NCBI RefSeq assembly: GCF_023704175.1
Contig: NZ_CP084530.1
Location: 1,696,001 to 1,760,000 of the forward strand
Reading direction: 5' to 3'
Length of the DNA stretch: 64,000 nucleotides
DNA from: Paenibacillus sp. YPG26
GTDB lineage: Bacteria; Bacillota; Bacilli; Paenibacillales; Paenibacillaceae
This document shows positions 8,149 to 16,663 of the stretch, in pieces (position 1 is the stretch's first letter; every line of letters begins with the position of its first letter). Position numbers and translations under genes: made by a program. Below the pieces are notes generated by a model. That model saw only the letters and a program-made list of their open reading frames with translations, did not search any database and was not told the origin of the DNA.

Positions 8149-9354
8149 ATGGGGACAAGGAGGATGAAGCTCCACGACCTGAATTGGCACAAGAGAACGC
8201 TAATCCTCTTCATACTCGGCTTTATGATCTTCTGGCCGGCGAAGCTGTTCGCACAGTCACAGGACGAAGGCTGGATGAAGCAGCAGGCGTCTGAACTGCC
8301 GACGGATCAGGTCGAAGCTTATTGGAAGCATCTGATGAAGGATTACGGCGGATTCTTTCCAGATGAGAAGGTGCCTTCCTTTATGGACATGTTACTGCCC
8401 GGAGGACAGGAATTCAATGTGAAATCCGGCCTCTCGGCACTGCTCAAATATATGTGGCATGAGGTTCTGTACAACGGACATATCCTGGTTACCATTGTCA
8501 TTCTGACTGTGTTCAGCTTGATTCTGGAGACGCTGCAGACCGCATTCGAACGGGGAAATGTCAGCAAGGTGGCCTACTCGATCTGTTACATGGTCATTCT
8601 AATTCTGGCAATCAACAGCTTCAATGTGGCCATCGGATATGCCACAGACGCCATCAAGGACATGATTGACTTCATGATGGCGATGGTGCCCCTGTTGTTT
8701 ACGATGCTGGCTTCGATGGGGAACATCGTCACAGTAACGGTTACGCACCCGCTTGTAGTGTTCATGGTTCACACGGTAGGTACGCTCGTATACACGGTGG
8801 TGTTCCCGCTGCTGTTCTTCTCGGCGCTCCTTCATATAGTCAGCTCCTTATCGGACAAGTATAAGCTCACACAGCTGGCTAATCTCCTTCGTACCATCAG
8901 TATGAGCTTGCTCGGGGTTCTGCTTACGATCTTTCTAGGAGTCATTTCTGTAAAAGGAATTACCGGCTCGGTTGCCGACGGGGTAACCCTGCGTGCAGCC
9001 AAATATGTAACGGGGAACTTCGTTCCCGTTGTAGGGAAAGTGTTCGCGGATGCAACGGATACCGTCATCTCCGCATCCCTGCTGGTGAAGAATGCCGTGG
9101 GCCTTGTGGGTGTCATTGTAATTTTGTTCCTGTGCGCTTTTCCAGCCATCAAAATTCTGACACTGGCATTAATCTATAATCTCTCCGCAGCGGTTATGCA
9201 GCCACTGGGTGATTCCCCGGTTGTAACGTGTCTTGAGACCATTGGCAAGAGCATGATCTATGTGTTCGCAGCCATGGCTGCCGTTGGCTTGATGTTCTTT
9301 CTGGCCATTACCATCATGCTTACCGCCGGAAATATAACGGTGATGATGCGATGA
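8149..9354 (+). CDS. spoIIIAE: SpoIIIAE polytopic membrane subunit
   Basis: About 401 residues with an N-terminal signal-peptide-like helix (ending near LFAQSQ), a soluble stretch of about 80 residues, then multiple membrane spans covering the rest. This is the large membrane component of the SpoIIIA complex. The start is uncertain: GTG 8143 overlaps the spoIIIAD stop, ATG 8149 follows it, and ATG 8164 directly abuts an AAGGAGG. All are in frame. Confidence 0.92.
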   Translation: MGTRRMKLHDLNWHKRTLILFILGFMIFWPAKLFAQSQDEGWMKQQASELPTDQVEAYWKHLMKDYGGFFPDEKVPSFMDMLLPGGQEFNVKSGLSALLKYMWHEVLYNGHILVTIVILTVFSLILETLQTAFERGNVSKVAYSICYMVILILAINSFNVAIGYATDAIKDMIDFMMAMVPLLFTMLASMGNIVTVTVTHPLVVFMVHTVGTLVYTVVFPLLFFSALLHIVSSLSDKYKLTQLANLLRTISMSLLGVLLTIFLGVISVKGITGSVADGVTLRAAKYVTGNFVPVVGKVFADATDTVISASLLVKNAVGLVGVIVILFLCAFPAIKILTLALIYNLSAAVMQPLGDSPVVTCLETIGKSMIYVFAAMAAVGLMFFLAITIMLTAGNITVMMR

Positions 9355-9380
9355 CAATGGACTAAGAGAGGGGTGAATCC

Positions 9381-10157
9381 ATGACCTGGATTGCCAATTG
9401 GCTGAAGGAAATTATATTTGTGGTTCTCCTGGCGGGCTTTGTTGACCTGCTTCTGCCGAACCGGTCGTTCGAGCGTTATGTCAAGCTGGTGATCAGTCTG
9501 CTCATCCTGCTTACGCTAATGTCTCCTGTGGTCAAACTCATTGGCGGCGATCCGGTGCAGGAACTGCAGACGGCGCTCAATCAGACGACGAAGGAGCTTG
9601 ACCCCAACATGGACAGCAGCAGTACCGATCAGATTGTTCAGCAGGGATTGGCACTCCGCAAGAAACAGGAAGCACAGTCGCTCGAATGGGCAGGCCAGGA
9701 GGTAGCAAGAGAAATGGAGCAGCAAATTGAGCATAAGGCGGGAATTCAGGTGGAGCGGGTGAAGGTCACACTCGCAGTAAATAACCAAACAAGCCGACAG
9801 GAGGATACCGTGCAGCAGCCTGCCGGGAAGCCTGTGATCAAAGAAGTGGAAGTGTATCTCGCAGCCAAAAATCCGCCTGTAACTGATGGAACACCATCAA
9901 GTGAGGGAATACAGAGTACTGCCATATCGGTTCCTGCTATTAAGCAGGTTGAGAAGGTGGACATTACTGTCAAACAAGATGGGGCATTGGATACGAAGCA
10001 TCCGGGCACGGGGACATCGAAGGATGCCGAAGTACAGAGCCAGAGTGGAATCCATACCACAAGAAATCTGGAGATTACGAACCAACTGACAAAGGATTGG
10101 GGTATCTCAAGGACAATCATCAAGATTCATGAACCTGAGGAACAATCAGGGCAATAA
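9381..10157 (+). CDS. spoIIIAF: SpoIIIAF, channel component
   Basis: A 258-residue protein with two N-terminal membrane helices (about 10-28 and 35-54) and a large extracytoplasmic domain with a ring-building (RBM) fold expected from family members. It is longer than the roughly 200-residue Bacillus protein. The extra length is a polar, Pro/Ser/Thr-rich segment in the second half. A GAGAGGGGTG ribosome site precedes the ATG. Confidence 0.92.
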   Translation: MTWIANWLKEIIFVVLLAGFVDLLLPNRSFERYVKLVISLLILLTLMSPVVKLIGGDPVQELQTALNQTTKELDPNMDSSSTDQIVQQGLALRKKQEAQSLEWAGQEVAREMEQQIEHKAGIQVERVKVTLAVNNQTSRQEDTVQQPAGKPVIKEVEVYLAAKNPPVTDGTPSSEGIQSTAISVPAIKQVEKVDITVKQDGALDTKHPGTGTSKDAEVQSQSGIHTTRNLEITNQLTKDWGISRTIIKIHEPEEQSGQ

Positions 10158-10171
10158 AGGAGGTGGAGAGC

Positions 10172-10819
10172 ATGGTGAAGTGGTGGAAGAAGCTTGAACA
10201 GTGGCTGGGGGCAGGACCGGAAGGCAGCAAAAAAATAAACACATTGAGACTGCTTATTATACTCGGACTCATTGGAGTGGCCTTCATGCTGATCAGTTCA
10301 TTTGTAAATGTGAAGAAAATCGATACCGGAGGTGCAGGGCGTGAACCACCGGTTCAGAATCAGTCTCAGACCACTTCGGCTGTCTCCCAGCCCGAAGATG
10401 GGGACAGCTCCTTTGACAATATAGAGGGCAATCTGGAGAGTCGAACCAAGGAAATACTGGAGAAAATCGTCGGAGTAGGTACGGTGGATGTGATGGTTAC
10501 GGTTGACTCAACGGAAGAAGTTGTGGTTCAGCGGAATATGAAGGATTCCCAGGAACAGACAGATGAAACAGACGCGGGAGGCGGGAAGAGGCATGTAACC
10601 CAATATACCCGGGATGGACAGATTGTGACTTATGAAGTGTCGGGGGACTCTAAGCCGCTCATTACGAAGAAGATCAAGCCGAGAATCCGCGGGGTCCTCG
10701 TGGTCGCACGGGGGGCGGAGAACAAGACCGTCAAGCAGCTGATTGTAGATGCCGTTGAGAAAGGCCTGAATGTTGCATCCTATCAAATATCTGTAGTTCC
10801 ACGTAAGGGCACACAGTAA
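10172..10819 (+). CDS. spoIIIAG: SpoIIIAG, ring-forming channel protein
   Basis: A 215-residue single-pass protein: a short cytoplasmic segment, one membrane helix (about 27-45), a Gln/Ser-rich linker and a C-terminal RBM domain (LESRTKEILEKIVGVGTVDV to the C-terminus). SpoIIIAG forms a large ring in the intermembrane space in Bacillus. ATG 10172 is chosen because AAAGGAGG (10156-10163) is well spaced from it. Confidence 0.94.
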   Translation: MVKWWKKLEQWLGAGPEGSKKINTLRLLIILGLIGVAFMLISSFVNVKKIDTGGAGREPPVQNQSQTTSAVSQPEDGDSSFDNIEGNLESRTKEILEKIVGVGTVDVMVTVDSTEEVVVQRNMKDSQEQTDETDAGGGKRHVTQYTRDGQIVTYEVSGDSKPLITKKIKPRIRGVLVVARGAENKTVKQLIVDAVEKGLNVASYQISVVPRKGTQ

Positions 10820-10851
10820 GAGGGTTGATTAATAATTAGGAGGTATATTTA

Positions 10852-11610
10852 ATGAAAACGAACAGACAAACAATTTGGCTTGTGTCCATGCTTAGCTTGA
10901 TGGTGATCCTCTCGGCATACTACCTGTTCACAGAAGAGTCAGCGGTCAAGGCTCCAAAGGTTGCTGATGGCCAACAGGTATCCGTCCAGGATAATACGGC
11001 TGCCAAAGACACGGCTCTAACCGAGGCACAGGAGGATTTGGTCGTAAAAGAAGTAACGGATATCAGTGATAAAGTAACGGCTGCGGAGCCAGGCGCAGCA
11101 GCAGACAATAGCAAGAACGATGCTGCAAAGAAAGACACCGCGGCTGCCGAGGTGAAGAGCCCAGAGAAGACAGCACCTGCTGATCAATCAGCAGTGTCCA
11201 GTGAAGACCCGCAGAAGGATGCCGAGGTACTGAAGAAGATTGAAGCCCAAGGCACAGCGGGCAACGATGCCATTACTAATTATCAGTACCAAAGAAATGA
11301 GGAGAACAAGAAAATCAATGATAAGCTCACACAGATTATTGCGGATCAGACGAAATCAGCGGAAGAAAGTGCAAAGGCTCAAAGAGAACTAGCCGCCTTG
11401 GAGGATAAAGAGGCGAAAATTTCCGATATTGAAGAGAAGCTGCAGCAGCAGTATGCGAATGCGGCGGTAACTCCGAAGGATGATGGATACACCGTGGTCG
11501 TGCTAAGTGACAAGCTCGAAGCCAAGCAAGCCGTTAGCATCGTGGACCTGGTGATTAAAGAGCTTGGAGTCGCCCAGGATAAAGTTAGAGTGCAATATGT
11601 AACCCAGTAA
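10852..11610 (+). CDS. spoIIIAH: SpoIIIAH, partner of SpoIIQ
   Basis: A 252-residue single-pass protein: an N-terminal membrane helix (about 8-25), a long Ala/Lys/Asp/Glu-rich low-complexity linker (about 30-130) and a C-terminal RBM domain that in Bacillus binds forespore SpoIIQ across the intermembrane space. It is longer than the usual roughly 218 residues, mainly in the linker. Last gene of spoIIIA, followed by a terminator. SpoIIQ is not in this window. Confidence 0.94.
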   Translation: MKTNRQTIWLVSMLSLMVILSAYYLFTEESAVKAPKVADGQQVSVQDNTAAKDTALTEAQEDLVVKEVTDISDKVTAAEPGAAADNSKNDAAKKDTAAAEVKSPEKTAPADQSAVSSEDPQKDAEVLKKIEAQGTAGNDAITNYQYQRNEENKKINDKLTQIIADQTKSAEESAKAQRELAALEDKEAKISDIEEKLQQQYANAAVTPKDDGYTVVVLSDKLEAKQAVSIVDLVIKELGVAQDKVRVQYVTQ

Positions 11611-11669
11611 ACATGTGAAATGCGTTTATAAAACGCGGTTTCTCAGCAATTAAGAAGCCTTGCGCAAGC

Positions 11670-11709
11670 AGAAGGGCCCAAGAATCTTGGGCTCTTTCTA
11701 TTTCTTAGA
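11670..11709 (+). terminator. Intrinsic terminator after spoIIIAH
   Basis: A strong hairpin (11670-11682 pairing with the sequence after loop AAT at 11683-11685) runs into a T-rich tail. Confidence 0.85.
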
Positions 11710-11713
11710 CTTG

Positions 11714-11722
11714 TGATATAAT
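11714..11722 (+). promoter_or_regulatory. Extended -10 promoter for accBC
   Basis: TGATATAAT: a perfect TATAAT at 11717-11722 with an extended TG element one base upstream. No good -35 box is visible at 17 bases. It lies 67 bases upstream of accB. Confidence 0.5.
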
Positions 11723-11788
11723 ACATAATGCTATGTTCTAAGAAGGCCAAGGCTTGTGTGTTACAAAGCTGAAGGAGTGAAACTGACA

Positions 11789-12286
11789 ATGTTCAAATTA
11801 AACGAAATCAAAGAGCTTATTAAATTGGTGGATCAGACCTCGATTCACGAACTTGAAATTGAGAATGAGGGAACAAGACTTGCAATCCGCAAGCCGGGCA
11901 AGACTGAGATTGTACAGGTACAATCCGCAGCAGCGCCTGTAACGCATGTAACTGCCGCTCCCGCGTCGGTACAGATTCAGCCTGCAGCAGAGCCAGCCGC
12001 TGCGCCATCTGGCGAAGGTGCCCCGCGTGCCGATGCTAATGCGAACTTACATACGATTGTCTCTCCTATGGTAGGCACATTCTATCGTTCCTCTTCACCT
12101 GACAAGGCTCCTTATGTCAATGTGGGCGATAAGGTCGGCGACAAGACCACGGTCTGCATTATTGAAGCGATGAAGCTGATGAACGAGCTTGAGGCTGAAG
12201 TCAAAGGGGAAATCGTTGAGATCCTGGCCGAGAATGGCCAGCTTGTGGAATATGGACAGCCCCTCTTTCTGGTGAAGCCGGAGTAA
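11789..12286 (+). CDS. accB: Biotin carboxyl carrier protein of acetyl-CoA carboxylase
   Basis: A 165-residue carrier that shuttles carboxybiotin between biotin carboxylase and carboxyltransferase for malonyl-CoA synthesis. The N-terminal region [18 protein letters not shown] is typical, an Ala/Pro-rich linker spans about 45-85, and the biotinyl domain carries the canonical IEAMKLMNE with the biotinylated Lys. The start ATG 11789 is preceded by AAGGAG (11772-11777). accC follows 57 bases later. Confidence 0.97.
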   Translation: MFKLNEIKELIKLVDQTSIHELEIENEGTRLAIRKPGKTEIVQVQSAAAPVTHVTAAPASVQIQPAAEPAAAPSGEGAPRADANANLHTIVSPMVGTFYRSSSPDKAPYVNVGDKVGDKTTVCIIEAMKLMNELEAEVKGEIVEILAENGQLVEYGQPLFLVKPE

Positions 12287-12343
12287 TGAACGTAAGAAGG
12301 CGGTAATACACGCTATCTTTAGGGTGCCAAGGAGGATGCAGAC

Positions 12344-13687
12344 TTGAAATTTCATAAAATACTTATAGCCAACCGCGGTGAAATCGCGGTGCGAATTATC
12401 CGGGCTTGCCGGGAACTGGGTATCCAGTCCGTGGCTGTATACTCGGAAGCGGATAAGGATTCCCTTCATGTCCGTTTAGCGGATGAAGCCTATTGTATAG
12501 GTCCAACCCTGTCCAAAGACAGTTATTTGAATTTTACGAATCTGATGAGCGTGGCAACGCTCACCGAGTGTGACGCAATTCACCCGGGTTATGGATTCCT
12601 GGCTGAGAATGCCGATTTTGCAGAGATCTGCGGGTCCTGCAACATCACGTTTATTGGACCGTCTCCGGATGCGATCACCCGCATGGGAGATAAGGCGGTA
12701 GCCAAGCAGACGATGATTGAAGCGAAAGTGCCTGTTATTCCTGGTTCGGACGGCCTGATTGAAGATATGGACCAAGCTATTATGGTAGCTCGTGATATCG
12801 GCTACCCTGTTATAATCAAGGCAACCGCCGGTGGCGGCGGCAAAGGAATCCGGATTGCGGAAGATGAGGATTCCCTTGTTCAGCAGATTACCACGGCACA
12901 GCAGGAGGCCCAAAAGGCTTTCGGCAATGCAGGTGTATATCTGGAGAAATATCTTACAGGCATGAAGCACGTTGAGATTCAGATTATCGCCGACAGGCAT
13001 GGGAATGTTGCCTATTTGGGAGAACGGGATTGCTCCGTTCAGAGACGCAGACAGAAGCTGGTAGAGGAAGCTCCTTGCCCGATTCTAAGTCCTGAGAAAC
13101 GTAAAGAGATGGGAGAAGCGGCAGTGAGAGCAGCTCAAGCCGTTGATTATTCCGGCGCCGGTACGCTTGAGTTCCTGTTGGGCCCTGATGGACAGTTCTA
13201 CTTCATGGAGATGAACACCCGGATTCAGGTTGAGCATCCCGTAACCGAGATGGTTACCGGGATCGATCTGATTAAGGAAATGATCTCGGTGGCTGAAGGG
13301 AACCCATTGTCTTTCTCCCAGGAAGATGTCATTATTAACGGCTGGTCTATCGAATGCCGTATTAATGCCGAGGACCCGTCTCGTAATTTCATGCCGTCCC
13401 CAGGCAAGATAGGTTTCTATCTGGCACCGGGTGGACCGGGTGTCCGTGTAGACAGCGGAGCTTATCCGGGGTATGTGATTACGCCTTTCTATGATTCCAT
13501 GATTGCCAAGCTAATCGTATGGGCTCCTACACGTGAGGAAGCTATTGCCAAAATGAAGCGGGCGTTATCCGAGTTCGCGGTAGAAGGAATTCACACCACG
13601 ATTTCTTTCCATCAGAAGCTGCTGGAGCATCCAACCTTCATACGGGGGGATTTCGATATTAAATTTCTGGAAGAAAATGAGATTTAA
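12344..13687 (+). CDS. accC: Biotin carboxylase subunit of acetyl-CoA carboxylase
   Basis: A 447-residue ATP-grasp enzyme that carboxylates biotin on AccB. Motifs visible are the N-terminal [17 protein letters not shown], the glycine-rich ATP loop [10 protein letters not shown] (about 165), and the metal/active-site segment [13 protein letters not shown] (about 290). It starts at TTG 12344, 8 bases after a perfect AAGGAGG. No accA/accD genes are in this window; the carboxyltransferase is presumably elsewhere, as in Bacillus. Confidence 0.97.
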   Translation: MKFHKILIANRGEIAVRIIRACRELGIQSVAVYSEADKDSLHVRLADEAYCIGPTLSKDSYLNFTNLMSVATLTECDAIHPGYGFLAENADFAEICGSCNITFIGPSPDAITRMGDKAVAKQTMIEAKVPVIPGSDGLIEDMDQAIMVARDIGYPVIIKATAGGGGKGIRIAEDEDSLVQQITTAQQEAQKAFGNAGVYLEKYLTGMKHVEIQIIADRHGNVAYLGERDCSVQRRRQKLVEEAPCPILSPEKRKEMGEAAVRAAQAVDYSGAGTLEFLLGPDGQFYFMEMNTRIQVEHPVTEMVTGIDLIKEMISVAEGNPLSFSQEDVIINGWSIECRINAEDPSRNFMPSPGKIGFYLAPGGPGVRVDSGAYPGYVITPFYDSMIAKLIVWAPTREEAIAKMKRALSEFAVEGIHTTISFHQKLLEHPTFIRGDFDIKFLEENEI

Positions 13688-13691
13688 TAAC

Positions 13692-13740
13692 TTGGACCCT
13701 GTTTGTCATAATGAGTCCAAAATGATATAGTATGTATAAT
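13692..13740 (+). promoter_or_regulatory. Inverted repeat plus -10 box upstream of yqhY
   Basis: TTGGAC (13692-13697) and GTCCAA (13715-13720) form a perfect 6-base inverted repeat, with the right arm in the -35 region of a TATAAT box (13735-13740). It could be an operator or a weak hairpin. No T-run follows, so it is not a terminator. Confidence 0.35.
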
Positions 13741-13799
13741 AAGTGCGCTTGCCTACTAGTAGCATCCGCAAACTTATTGAGAGGTGGATGAAGACGACG

Positions 13800-14207
13800 A
13801 TGAGTACTTTTCCTACAGAATATGAGAGAACCGAAATTGGTGAAATCCAAATTGCTCCCGAAGTCATTGAAGTAATCGCAGGTCTTGCTGCCGTTGAAGT
13901 TAACGGTGTGGCTGGCATGAGCGGCGGATTCGCTGGAGGCATCGCAGAGCTGCTGGGACGGAAGAACCTGTCCAAGGGCGTTAAGGTCGAAGTTGGTCAG
14001 CTTGAGGCTGCAGTCGATGTATCTGTGATTGTGGAGTATGGTAACCGCCTTCCAGAAGTGGCGACCGAAATTCAGCGTAACGTCAAGCGCTCGATTGAGA
14101 CCATGACAGGGCTTACTGTTGTTGAGGTCAACGTACATATTCATGACGTTATCTTCAAGACAGCCGAGAAGATCGAGGAGTCGGAACTGAGCCACAGGGT
14201 GAAATAA
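13800..14207 (+). CDS. yqhY: Asp23/Gls24 family protein YqhY
   Basis: A 135-residue protein of the Asp23/Gls24 (alkaline-shock) family. Blocks seen include IGEIQIAPEVIEVIAGLAAVEVNGVAGM and a C-terminal half with MTGLTVVEVNVHIHDV. In Bacillus, YqhY is encoded with accBC and loss of it is linked to altered acetyl-CoA carboxylase activity. ATG 13788 is an alternative, but its ribosome site would abut it. The next two genes (AmaP and DUF2273) are its usual envelope partners. Confidence 0.88.
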   Translation: MSTFPTEYERTEIGEIQIAPEVIEVIAGLAAVEVNGVAGMSGGFAGGIAELLGRKNLSKGVKVEVGQLEAAVDVSVIVEYGNRLPEVATEIQRNVKRSIETMTGLTVVEVNVHIHDVIFKTAEKIEESELSHRVK

Positions 14208-14221
14208 TGAATGCAGCGATT

Positions 14222-14249
14222 AACCCCTGACGAATCAGCGTCAGGGGTT
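14222..14249 (+). terminator. Strong hairpin between yqhY and amaP
   Basis: A perfect 11-bp stem (14222-14232 with 14239-14249) around loop AATCAG. Only three T follow, so termination may be partial or the hairpin may protect the yqhY message. A TATAAT (14253-14258) directly after it could restart transcription for amaP. Confidence 0.5.
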
Positions 14250-14279
14250 TACTATAATCTTAAGGTGGGTGCACGTTCA

Positions 14280-14819
14280 GTGGCAAAAATCTTGGACAGA
14301 CTTCTGCTGTTTATTTATAGTTTCAGCATAGGTATTCTATCCGTAATTGCGATTCTTCTCTTTACCGAAGCGGTACCTTTTCACATTGACAGCAGTTATG
14401 AGAAGACTCTGCTGAATGTATCAATTGCGGTTGCAGCTGTACTCTTCCTGCTCAGCATCCGGTTCTTCTATATTTCGATCCGGCGTGACAGGGCATCATT
14501 GCCCTCAATCGATCAGCGGACGGAATTCGGAGATATCCAGATTTCGGTGGAGACCATTGAGAATCTGTCCCTCAAAGCTGCATCACGGGTTAGAGGCATC
14601 AAGGATGTGAAGACACGAATCAAGATTACCGAGTCGGGATTGAGCATTATTATTCGCGCGCTAGTGGACGGGGAGAGCTCCATACCGACACTGACTGAAG
14701 AAGTTCAGAGGCAAGTCCATGATCACGTACAGGAGATTACGGGCATTCCGGTATCTTATGTATCCGTGTATATTGCTAATCTTGTTCAGTCGCCTACGAT
14801 CAAAAGCCGGGTTGAATAG
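14280..14819 (+). CDS. amaP: Alkaline shock response membrane anchor protein AmaP
   Basis: A 179-residue protein with two N-terminal membrane helices (about 5-30 and 45-65) and a C-terminal Asp23-like domain, the AmaP architecture that tethers Asp23 family proteins to the membrane. The start is taken as GTG 14280, 11 bases after AAGGTGG. An upstream in-frame ATG (14211) would require translating through an 11-bp hairpin and is unlikely. It lies directly downstream of yqhY and is followed by the DUF2273 gene. Confidence 0.85.
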   Translation: MAKILDRLLLFIYSFSIGILSVIAILLFTEAVPFHIDSSYEKTLLNVSIAVAAVLFLLSIRFFYISIRRDRASLPSIDQRTEFGDIQISVETIENLSLKAASRVRGIKDVKTRIKITESGLSIIIRALVDGESSIPTLTEEVQRQVHDHVQEITGIPVSYVSVYIANLVQSPTIKSRVE

Positions 14820-14821
14820 GG

Positions 14822-15067
14822 GTGGATTTCAGGGTGCTCTGGAAACAATTATGGGAGAGTCATAGAGGACGCTTGCTGGGTCTGGCTACCGCCCTGTTAC
14901 TTTGTCCAATCTATCTGTTTTTCGGGTTTTGGAACATGCTTTTCTGCGCGCTGCTCTTGTACATCGGTTATACAATCGGTAAGTATAAAGATCTTGGCCA
15001 GGGCTCGTTCATCCCATGGGCGGAGATACGTGACTGGCTCGGTGCGCGCTGGCGTCCTTTTAAATGA
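14822..15067 (+). CDS. DUF2273 family small membrane protein
   Basis: An 81-residue protein with two hydrophobic helices (about 18-36 and 38-52) and a polar, tryptophan-containing tail. It matches the DUF2273 proteins that accompany AmaP and Asp23 genes. Starts with GTG at 14822, or GTG 14834, which is better spaced from GGGGTGG. Its role is unknown beyond membership of the envelope-stress module. Confidence 0.75.
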   Translation: MDFRVLWKQLWESHRGRLLGLATALLLCPIYLFFGFWNMLFCALLLYIGYTIGKYKDLGQGSFIPWAEIRDWLGARWRPFK

Positions 15068-15077
15068 TTCCTGTGAT

Positions 15078-15165
15078 ATGCTTTCTCCGAAAAAAACTGC
15101 TGCTATACGGTGTGCCTTCGGTAAACTCCGTATAATTCTGCTCATTTTTTTGTTGCGGAGAGCAT
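15078..15165. repeat. 88-bp imperfect palindrome upstream of nusB
   Basis: Nested inverted arms: ATGCTTTCTCCG (15078-15089) against CGGAGAGCAT (15156-15165), an A7 tract against a T7 tract, and CTATACGG (15102-15109 region) against CCGTATAA, closing on a TTCG-containing apex. The transcript could fold into one long hairpin with small bulges. A T7 run (15174-15180) follows, so partial termination is possible. It resembles neither a known riboswitch nor a T-box that I recognise. Confidence 0.5.
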
Positions 15166-15280
15166 TTCACGGGTTTTTTTCTGTCAATAGTCATGCACAC
15201 TATATGGAATGAACTACACACAAAATACATCCATGATCCATACAAGGGATGTCCAGAGGTTAACCTCGAGGAGGAAGTTA

Positions 15281-15727
15281 ATGAAAAGACGATTAGCTAG
15301 GGAAATATCGGTACAAAGCCTGTACCAAATGGAAATGAATGATGTCGAAGCAAATGAGGCCGTTACAATGCTTCTGTCAGAAGCCGGCGGGGAGAACGAG
15401 AGTGAAGTTGAACTCAGCGATATGGGGACTCCGGAATTCGTGCTTGAGCTGGTCAACGGAGTCTGGGAGAAGAAAAGCGAAATCGATGCCCTTCTCGGTG
15501 ATTATCTGAAAGGGTGGCAGATCAGCCGGTTGTCCAGAGTGGACCGTCAGGTCCTGCGCTTGGCGGCTTATGAGATGATCTACCGTGATGATGCGCCTGC
15601 CAAGGTGGTTGTGAACGAAGCCATAGAGCTGGCGAAGCACTTCGGAACTGCCGAATCCGGCAAGTTCGTTAATGGGGTTCTGGGGAAGATGATTCAGGAT
15701 CTGGATCAATTGAAAAACAAACAGTAA
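15281..15727 (+). CDS. nusB: Transcription antitermination factor NusB
   Basis: A 148-residue all-helical protein that with S10 (NusE) binds boxA and supports rRNA antitermination. It begins [18 protein letters not shown] and ends with the typical [21 protein letters not shown] site precedes ATG 15281; upstream in-frame codons are rejected. It is followed closely by folD. Confidence 0.95.
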   Translation: MKRRLAREISVQSLYQMEMNDVEANEAVTMLLSEAGGENESEVELSDMGTPEFVLELVNGVWEKKSEIDALLGDYLKGWQISRLSRVDRQVLRLAAYEMIYRDDAPAKVVVNEAIELAKHFGTAESGKFVNGVLGKMIQDLDQLKNKQ

Positions 15728-15773
15728 AACAAACAAACAGTTAAAAAACAAATCATGGAGAGGGAGAGAGATA

Positions 15774-16631
15774 ATGACAGCACAAATAATTAGTGGGAAA
15801 CAGGTAGCTGAGGAAATTCGCCAGGGTCTGCGTGAGGAGATGGAGAGACTGGCAGAGACGGGATTCAAGCCAGGTCTTGCGGTAGTGATTGTTGGAGAAG
15901 ATCCTGCTTCCCAGGTCTACGTCCGTAATAAAGACAAGGCTTGCCATGACCTGGGATATTATTCCGAGGTTCATAAGTTAGAGGAATCCACTACCCAGGA
16001 AGAACTGCTTGCCCTGGTTAACAAGCTGAATCAGCAGAGCAACATTCATGGCATCCTTGTACAGCTTCCACTGCCTAAGCATATTGACGAGAAGTCCGTA
16101 ATTAATGCCATTGCTGTGGAAAAAGACGTGGATGGATTCCATCCAGTGAATGTGGGTAATCTGGTCATTGGAGATGACAGTCTGCTTCCTTGTACCCCTG
16201 CAGGTGTGATTGAGCTCATTAAGCGTACGGGTCTTGATATGGCCGGCAAGCATGCCGTTGTGATCGGACGCAGTAATATTGTAGGCAAGCCAGTGGCTCT
16301 TCTGCTGCAGCGGGAGAACGCTACGGTTACAATGTGTCATTCCCGTACAGCCAACATGAAAGAGCTTACCCTTCAAGCGGATATTCTGGTTGTTGCGGTT
16401 GGCAGAGCCAATTTCATTGATGCGTCCTATGTGAAGCCGGGTGCGGTAGTTATCGATGTTGGCGTGAACCGTCTTGATAATGGCAAGCTCGCTGGCGATG
16501 TTGATTTTGACAGCGTGAAGGAAGTCTCCGGGCCAATCACACCGGTTCCAGGCGGAGTAGGTCCGATGACGATTACGATGCTGATGAACAATACGATGGT
16601 GGCAGCAAAGCGTCTTAGCGGTCTGGAATAA
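15774..16631 (+). CDS. folD: Bifunctional methylenetetrahydrofolate dehydrogenase/cyclohydrolase
   Basis: A 285-residue enzyme interconverting 5,10-methylene-, methenyl- and 10-formyl-tetrahydrofolate with NADP. Catalytic region YVRNKDKAC (Tyr and Lys), QLPLPKHID, the DVDGFHP loop, the nucleotide-binding [16 protein letters not shown] and the C-terminal [14 protein letters not shown] are all present. The ATG follows GGAGAGGGAGAG. xseA follows 32 bases later, the common Bacillales order. Confidence 0.97.
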   Translation: MTAQIISGKQVAEEIRQGLREEMERLAETGFKPGLAVVIVGEDPASQVYVRNKDKACHDLGYYSEVHKLEESTTQEELLALVNKLNQQSNIHGILVQLPLPKHIDEKSVINAIAVEKDVDGFHPVNVGNLVIGDDSLLPCTPAGVIELIKRTGLDMAGKHAVVIGRSNIVGKPVALLLQRENATVTMCHSRTANMKELTLQADILVVAVGRANFIDASYVKPGAVVIDVGVNRLDNGKLAGDVDFDSVKEVSGPITPVPGGVGPMTITMLMNNTMVAAKRLSGLE

Positions 16632-16663
16632 TCCATCTTTCATAACCTGAAGGGGGGATCCCC

